Of a stretch of 64,000 bases of DNA, positions 60,473-64,000 are shown piece after piece (within the stretch, counting starts at the first letter, position 1; each line of letters opens with the position of its first letter). The position numbers and the translations under genes were made by a program. Below the pieces are notes generated by a model that was not told the origin of the DNA, ran no database searches, and saw only the letters and a program-made list of their open reading frames with translations. Source of the stretch: Bacillus sp. FJAT-26390 (GTDB lineage Bacteria; Bacillota; Bacilli; Paenibacillales; Paenibacillaceae); the NCBI RefSeq assembly GCF_001682865.1, contig NZ_MAQX01000032.1:362544-426543 (forward strand), read 5' to 3'.

Positions 60473-60603
60473 AAAAACAGCCCCTCTACAAAGCTTTATC
60501 GAATGATTAAAAAGTGTACGATGTAGCGATGAGCTTACAGCGCACGCTCGTAACGGAGCTGCATTTCATAGAGTACGGGTTTACTCCGTCTTGGCATGGA
60601 GCA

Positions 60604-60644
60604 TAAAAAAACATCGCCCAGAGCATGAAGCCCACATGGCGATG
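60604..60644 (-). terminator. Isolated terminator-like hairpin
   Basis: CATCGCC (60612-60618) pairs with GGCGATG (60638-60644), followed on the minus strand by TTTTTTT. No gene was found just upstream of it on that strand. Confidence 0.5.
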
Positions 60645-60950
60645 AATCAAATCATTCATAATATTTTATGCCTCTCAGCACTTACTCCTCGCCCGTCGCG
60701 ACAGGATTTTAAGGTCTGGAACTCCTATCGATCCAGCTGTCGGTTATGCTCTGAATATAGTTCAGATCAGTAACTTTAGGCATGTACAGAGCAACGAGAC
60801 CTTTTGGTTTCATTGTACCATTGACGATGCCGTTCCAAGGGTGTAATTTCCGCCGCGCAACCTAATGTCAGCTACGAGGCGACTTGGTTCTTACCTCGAT
60901 TGAACTTTCATCAATGCGTTTTGCTTAGCTTGGCTAAGCGCACATCTATC

Positions 60951-60977
60951 AAAAAAGACACCCCCACGGTGTCTTTT
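60951..60977. terminator. Terminator of the DJ-1/PfpI gene
   Basis: AAAAGACACC pairs with GGTGTCTTTT with a 5-base loop and A/T runs on both sides. It lies about 65 bases beyond the stop at 61041. Confidence 0.85.
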
Positions 60978-61040
60978 CCTTCTTCTATTTGGATGCAAAG
61001 CCAACGCTTGAAAGGCAATGTCTTTTCGCTGTATTAAGAA

Positions 61041-61634
61041 TTAATTCGTAGTTGAGGTTAGTTCCTTGTCCGACGTCCGGCCAAGCAGATTTAGAAATTC
61101 CCGCATAAATCCAGGGAGATCAGGCCATGCGTGACCCGATACTAAATTTCCGTCTACATGTAATGTCTCACTTGCATACTCTGCGCCGAGAGATTCGACT
61201 TCCAGCTTGCACGCATTGTATGCCGTTAACGTTCTGCCTTTGAAGTATGAACGATCGGGCAGCGCCAGGAATACCTGAGCACCGTGACAAATCGCGCCTA
61301 CAGGCTTGTCCGCTTCCAGAAAGTGCTGGACAATTCGCGGAAGATCTTGATCGTTGCGGATGAACTCAGGAGCGCGGCCGCCTGGGATGATCAAGGCATC
61401 GTAGTCAGCAGGCTCCACGTCCGCAAAGGCGATATCAGACGGCAGCAGATGAGCTGGCTTCTCCGAATAAGTATCCCATCCCTCGATGAAATCGTGGCAT
61501 ACCGTATTCAATGTCTTCTTCCTCGGCGAAGCGATCACTGCCTCGTAGCCCTCTTCCTTCACCCGATAGAATGGATAATAAACCTCCAGAACCTCTGCAC
61601 CGTCGCCGGTTAGAATAAGCACGCGTTTGGACAT
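61041..61634 (-). CDS. DJ-1/PfpI-family protein
   Basis: The cytoplasmic 197-residue protein has the class I glutamine-amidotransferase-like fold. The nucleophile elbow is AICHGAQVF with Cys near residue 118, and DALIIPGGRAPEFIRN precedes it. The family includes glyoxalase III/deglycase-type stress proteins and proteases such as PfpI. I chose ATG 61634 because GGGAG and GAGGG lie directly upstream; an extension to 61706 has no conserved residues. It stands alone between two terminators. The precise activity is not predictable. Confidence 0.9.
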   Translation of the reverse strand: MSKRVLILTGDGAEVLEVYYPFYRVKEEGYEAVIASPRKKTLNTVCHDFIEGWDTYSEKPAHLLPSDIAFADVEPADYDALIIPGGRAPEFIRNDQDLPRIVQHFLEADKPVGAICHGAQVFLALPDRSYFKGRTLTAYNACKLEVESLGAEYASETLHVDGNLVSGHAWPDLPGFMREFLNLLGRTSDKELTSTTN

Positions 61635-61743
61635 TTTACCCTCTCCCAACTGTAAATTTATGTAACACCTTTTTCTATTATGGGGATAATCTGCAAACGC
61701 CGTCAATGGTCCTTAAGAACGGGAGGAAGATGTCATATTACGC

Positions 61744-61790
61744 AAAAAAACGTCGTACCAGCAGGTAAGCTGCAGATACGACGTGTTTTT
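61744..61790. terminator. Terminator of the L25/Ctc gene
   Basis: AAAACGTCGTA pairs with TACGACGT, and CAGC with GCTG inside; a T run follows on both strands. It lies 25 bases after the stop at 61815. Confidence 0.88.
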
Positions 61791-61814
61791 AATAGTTGAA
61801 ACCTAATAGGATGG

Positions 61815-62360
61815 TTAAGGCTTCACTACAGATACTAGAAACTCGTTTTTACCGGAAATAAGTGTAACTTCTGATGACAAATCCAAATCCTTCACATAGA
61901 CGGATTCACCGATATTCATGCCGCTGATATCATATTCTATCACCGACGGCAAATGCCTTGGCAAAGCTTCTACCTCAATAAACTCGGACTGAAGTTGCAC
62001 GACCCCGCCCTGCTTCAATCCGATTGGTTTGCCTATGAACTTTACCGGAATCTTTGTGCATACGATTTCGTTAGTCTGCACTTGCTGGAAATCAACATGA
62101 ATCAAGTCACGCGTTAACGGATCTCGCTGGAGATCCTCAAGCAGTACGGACACCGAATCTTTCCCGTCAAGCTGTATATGGATAAAACCAGATACGCCTT
62201 GCTTCAACCACCTATGAAATTCTATCGTTGAAATATGAACCATCTCATTTTCTACATTTCTACCAAACACAATACCTGGCAGACGTCCTGATTTACGTAG
62301 ATTACGAAGCCCTGATGTATTCAAATGTGTACGTTTCTCTGCTTGCATAAATGTTGTCAT
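61815..62360 (-). CDS. ctc: Ribosomal protein L25 / general stress protein Ctc
   Basis: The protein binds 5S rRNA in the large ribosomal subunit; the long Ctc form is induced by stress in B. subtilis. With the ATG at 62360 it has 181 residues: an L25 domain (about 1-95; SGLRNLRKSGRLPGIVFGRN, LLEDLQRDPLTRDLIHVDFQ) and a C-terminal TL5-type beta domain (VKFIGKPIGLKQGGV to VVKP). AGGAG lies 10 bases before this ATG, and the family normally starts here. A second start at 62453, in frame and with GGAGG 5 bases upstream, would add 31 residues. The gene has a leader of about 200 bases with a hairpin and a short ORF. Confidence 0.92.
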   Translation of the reverse strand: MTTFMQAEKRTHLNTSGLRNLRKSGRLPGIVFGRNVENEMVHISTIEFHRWLKQGVSGFIHIQLDGKDSVSVLLEDLQRDPLTRDLIHVDFQQVQTNEIVCTKIPVKFIGKPIGLKQGGVVQLQSEFIEVEALPRHLPSVIEYDISGMNIGESVYVKDLDLSSEVTLISGKNEFLVSVVKP

Positions 62361-62453
62361 GCTTAACTCTCTCCTCTTTATTAAAAGATCTTTGCGCTGG
62401 TTCCTTAGTCGCTGAATCTTCCCCGATAGGGGATAAAGAGCGAAACATAGCAT

Positions 62454-62492
62454 CACCACCTCCATGTTCTGCCGATTACGGCACAATACATT
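62454..62492 (-). CDS. Possible 12-codon leader ORF upstream of ctc
   Basis: On the minus strand an ATG near 62492 follows GGAGG by about 11 bases and reads 12 codons (MYCAVIGRTWRW) to a TGA near 62455, just before the second in-frame ctc start. Its GGAGG-containing end overlaps the ribosome site of that start. It could couple translation or attenuate, but this is unproven. Confidence 0.3.
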
Positions 62493-62520
62493 TAATGTAA
62501 AACCTCCGTAAATATACAGG

Positions 62521-62553
62521 AAGGCACCCCACTTCGGAAAGTGGAATGCCTAT
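62521..62553 (-). other. Stem-loop in the ctc leader
   Basis: On the RNA strand AGGCA, CCACTT and the complementary AAGTGG, TGCCT form a two-part stem with a small internal loop, about 15-45 bases after the predicted transcription start. It could be a regulatory or RNA-stabilising structure. No known leader class was recognised. Confidence 0.4.
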
Positions 62554-62569
62554 CAGTAATCCACACCAT

Positions 62570-62598
62570 ATCATAGAAACGTCACGTTGTCTAATCAA
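62570..62598 (-). promoter_or_regulatory. Sigma-A type promoter of ctc
   Basis: On the minus strand TTGATT (62598-62593) and TATGAT (62575-62570) are 17 bases apart. The predicted leader to the ATG at 62360 is about 200 bases. Confidence 0.65.
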
Positions 62599-62888
62599 GT
62601 CGCTGGCCAATTACGGGCGAAGGGTCCGGCATCTTTGTGTATTTGAGAAGAAGACCTATCTGCACGTACTGGGTCTCTCTGAGCTATTTGCTTGTTGATT
62701 TATAGCAAAGGGGCCGGGAAGTCACCTTAATGGTGTCTGTCCGGCCCTTTCTCTCTGTGTTTAACACATTAGGATGAATACGAGCGTACGCTAGGTCTCT
62801 GAAAATGATTCATTTCATCATTCGAAATCCATTTGTTGACCTCGTGTTGAGTTCAAGACATAAAGATACATCGCCGTAGTTTACAAGC
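62599..62888. other. Gene-free stretch before the IS element
   Basis: I see no gene here. The stretch contains short GC-rich hairpins (for example GGGGCCGGGAAGTCACC with GGTGTCTGTCCGGCCC near 62709-62749), which may be a terminator on the plus strand since TTTCTCTC follows. Confidence 0.4.
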
Positions 62889-62981
62889 TGGGGACTGACC
62901 CATAACGTGAGACAAATCAAAACACCTTCAAGAAGGTGGAACCATGTCGTAAGATATGGAGACAACCTTGGAGGTGTTTTT

Positions 62982-63305
62982 ACGTTGGCAACAAGAGTGA
63001 GTTACCCCGTGGAAATAAAGGCAAAAGCAATTGAAATGAGAATAGCAGGCATACCGGTCAAGGAGGTAATGGAGCAACTCAACATACGAAATAAGACGCA
63101 AGTAGAAACTTGGATGCGGTGGTATCATAGCGGCGAGTTGAACCGCTTAGAGCAGCCCGTCGGCAAACAATACAGCTACGGTAAAGGACCTGAGTTTACC
63201 TCAGAGCTGGAGCAAATAAAGGCGGAGAATCGGTTCTTAAAGCAACAATTAGATGTGCTAAAAAAGTACAAGGAGATGGAAAGGAGTTGTCACCAAAAAT
63301 CATAG
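62982..63305 (+). CDS. IS3-family transposase OrfA
   Basis: This helix-turn-helix protein binds the IS ends. The start is TTG 62982 with GGAGG 10 bases upstream, giving 107 residues: YPVEIKAKAIEMRIAGIPVK, VKEVMEQLNIRN, then WMRWYHSGE, and a C-terminal leucine-zipper-like part (FLKQQLDVLKKYKEME). A -1 frameshift at AAAAAAG (63260-63266) leads into orfB and yields the OrfAB transposase. A longer frame from 62907 is open but has no ribosome site. Confidence 0.9.
   Translation, partial: TLATRVSYPVEIKAKAIEMRIAGIPVKEVMEQLNIRNKTQVETWMRWYHSGELNRLEQPVGKQYSYGKGPEFTSELEQIKAENRFLKQQLDVLKKYKEMERSCHQKS
63260..63266 (+). promoter_or_regulatory. Programmed -1 ribosomal frameshift site
   Basis: The heptamer A AAA AAG is read CTA AAA AAG in the orfA frame and is in exact register for a -1 slip into the orfB frame. 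An AAGGAG at 63281-63286 downstream may be the start site of free OrfB rather than a stimulator. Confidence 0.75.
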
Positions 63306-64000
63306 TTGAACTGGTTGAGTTGATTCACGGGGAAGTTACGATCACCAAAGCTTGTTCATGGCTGGGTGTGCCACGTGCTACCTATTACCGATGGAGAGCA
63401 AAAAACGAAACTTGGCCATTGGACAGCATGGTTGAAGAGATTCGAGAACTCTGCACTGAAAATAAATTCCGTTACGGATACCGAAAGATTACTGCACTGC
63501 TTCGAAAAAAGTACAAGATTAATCACAAGCGCGTACAACGAATCATGCAATGTGAGCAGCTTCAATGTCGAGTCAGAGTAAAGAAACGAAAGCATACAGG
63601 GCAGCCTGCTTATGTAGCTGAGTACCTGTTAAAGCGGCAATTTCAAGCTGAAGCACCTATTCATAAACTCGTCACGGATATTACGTATTTACCATTCGGC
63701 GGAAAAATGATGTACCTATCGAGCATCCTCGATTTATATAACGGAGAGATCGTAGCTAGCAGTCTATCAGATACGCAAGACACGGCCTTTGTTCTGGATA
63801 CACTCAATCAATTGCCAGCTGTGCCAGGTGCGATCCTCCATAGCGATCAGGGCAGCGTCTACACGTCGCAGGGGTATCAAGAAGTTGTAAAAGGAAAAGG
63901 CATTACCATGAGCATGTCCCGCAAGGGAACGCCCGCTGATAATGCCCCCATTGAATCGTTTCATTCCACACTAAAGTCTGAAACGTTCTACCTCGAAGGG
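63287..64000 (+). CDS. IS3-family transposase OrfB (DDE domain), 3' end cut by window
   Basis: This is the catalytic domain of the transposase. From TTG 63287, or by frameshift from orfA, the frame is open to the window end (238 codons). It begins LSPKIIVELVELIHGEVTIT and has the HTH_21 region (NKFRYGYRKITALLRKKYKI) and the integrase core with DDE residues: Asp in LVTDITYLP, Asp in LHSDQGSVYTS and Glu in NAPIESFHSTLKSE. About 40 more residues are expected beyond the window. No inactivating mutation is seen. Confidence 0.92.
   Translation, partial: MSPKIIVELVELIHGEVTITKACSWLGVPRATYYRWRAKNETWPLDSMVEEIRELCTENKFRYGYRKITALLRKKYKINHKRVQRIMQCEQLQCRVRVKKRKHTGQPAYVAEYLLKRQFQAEAPIHKLVTDITYLPFGGKMMYLSSILDLYNGEIVASSLSDTQDTAFVLDTLNQLPAVPGAILHSDQGSVYTSQGYQEVVKGKGITMSMSRKGTPADNAPIESFHSTLKSETFYLEG

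Larger units (their letters stand above)
60342..61040. other. Gene-free stretch upstream of the VanZ-like gene
   Basis: It holds three TTAAGAA repeats (60439-60472) and two TATAAT elements of the VanZ-like gene (near 60390-60420), a terminator-like hairpin at 60604-60644 and the terminator of the DJ-1 gene at 60951-60977. No gene is supported between them; the isolated hairpin at 60604 has no clear gene to end. Confidence 0.6.
62889..64000 (+). mobile_element. IS3-family insertion sequence (right part cut by window end)
   Basis: Two overlapping transposase frames with a slippery A AAA AAG site and a DDE integrase core identify an IS3-family element. The left end is probably near 62889, where TGGGGACTGACCCA may start the terminal inverted repeat. 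The right end lies beyond the window, so repeats and target duplication could not be checked. Both frames are open, so the element may be active. Confidence 0.85.

Noticed and set aside
62361..62486. N-terminal extension of L25/Ctc to 62486
   Set aside because: L25/Ctc proteins start with the short segment found at 62360. The extension has no similarity to the family and lies in the structured leader; only the start at 62453 is kept as an open alternative.
1..64000. Search for rRNA, tRNA, prophage and integrative element borders
   Set aside because: No rRNA or tRNA sequence, integrase, phage structural gene or attachment-site repeat was recognised. The IS3-family element at the right end is the only mobile element seen.

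Overview
The window reads as chromosome of a Gram-positive, spore-former-type bacterium of the Paenibacillaceae, most likely Paenibacillus or a close relative. The support is strong GGAGG-type ribosome binding sites, T-rich rho-independent terminators, several exported proteins with C-terminal SLH (S-layer homology) domains, a very large SLH-anchored GH10 xylanase, and Bacillus-type genes (deoB, deoD, pdp, pspA, BlaI/M56 pair, ctc-like L25). No rRNA, tRNA, CRISPR array or prophage was recognised.

Layout. 1-4400: the end of a nucleoside salvage operon (nupC, deoB, deoD, pdp and a small membrane protein). 4400-8500: a minus-strand Lrp regulator / threonine aldolase / DUF1835 group, a YitT-type membrane protein and a small LSm-like protein. 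8500-21150: one long minus-strand operon that starts at a near-consensus promoter (21120-21148) and encodes a ROK repressor, an asparaginase-family hydrolase, a GsiBCD-like peptide ABC transporter with two ATPases, an M17 aminopeptidase, CutC, a ROK sugar kinase and a cytoplasmic GH29 alpha-L-fucosidase. Together these could import and dismantle a fucosylated glycopeptide or glycoasparagine. 21400-26400: a small protein and the SLH-anchored xylanase. 26400-35200: a pair of divergent acetyltransferase-like genes, a strong 34-codon small ORF, and an iron-siderophore region with an AraC regulator fused in frame to a complete lipoprotein, a PadR/DUF1700 pair, a Btr-type AraC/binding-protein regulator, a Fur-boxed lipoprotein and an FhuF-type reductase. 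35200-49300: surface and secreted proteins (a 1577-residue LRR/FIVAR/SLH protein, an SLH serine hydrolase, a GH87 alpha-1,3-glucanase, a GH43 glycosidase) with pspC-pspA between them. 49900-61700: small exported proteins, a BlaI/M56 sensor pair, SDR, VOC, MarR, VanZ-like and DJ-1 genes. 61800-64000: an L25/Ctc gene with a long leader and an IS3-family element cut by the window end.

The most notable items are the candidate glycopeptide operon, the AraC-lipoprotein fusion that carries a Fur box and a promoter inside its reading frame, the MarR gene that seems to need a CTG start, and the short peptide gene beside two acetyltransferase-like paralogues. Regulatory signals are unusually readable here: a perfect 18-bp palindrome before padR, two palindromes before the BlaI gene, two operator-like repeats over the marR promoter, three repeats in the ROK operon leader and two Fur boxes.

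All assignments come from reading the sequence and from memory of protein families. No database search was run.
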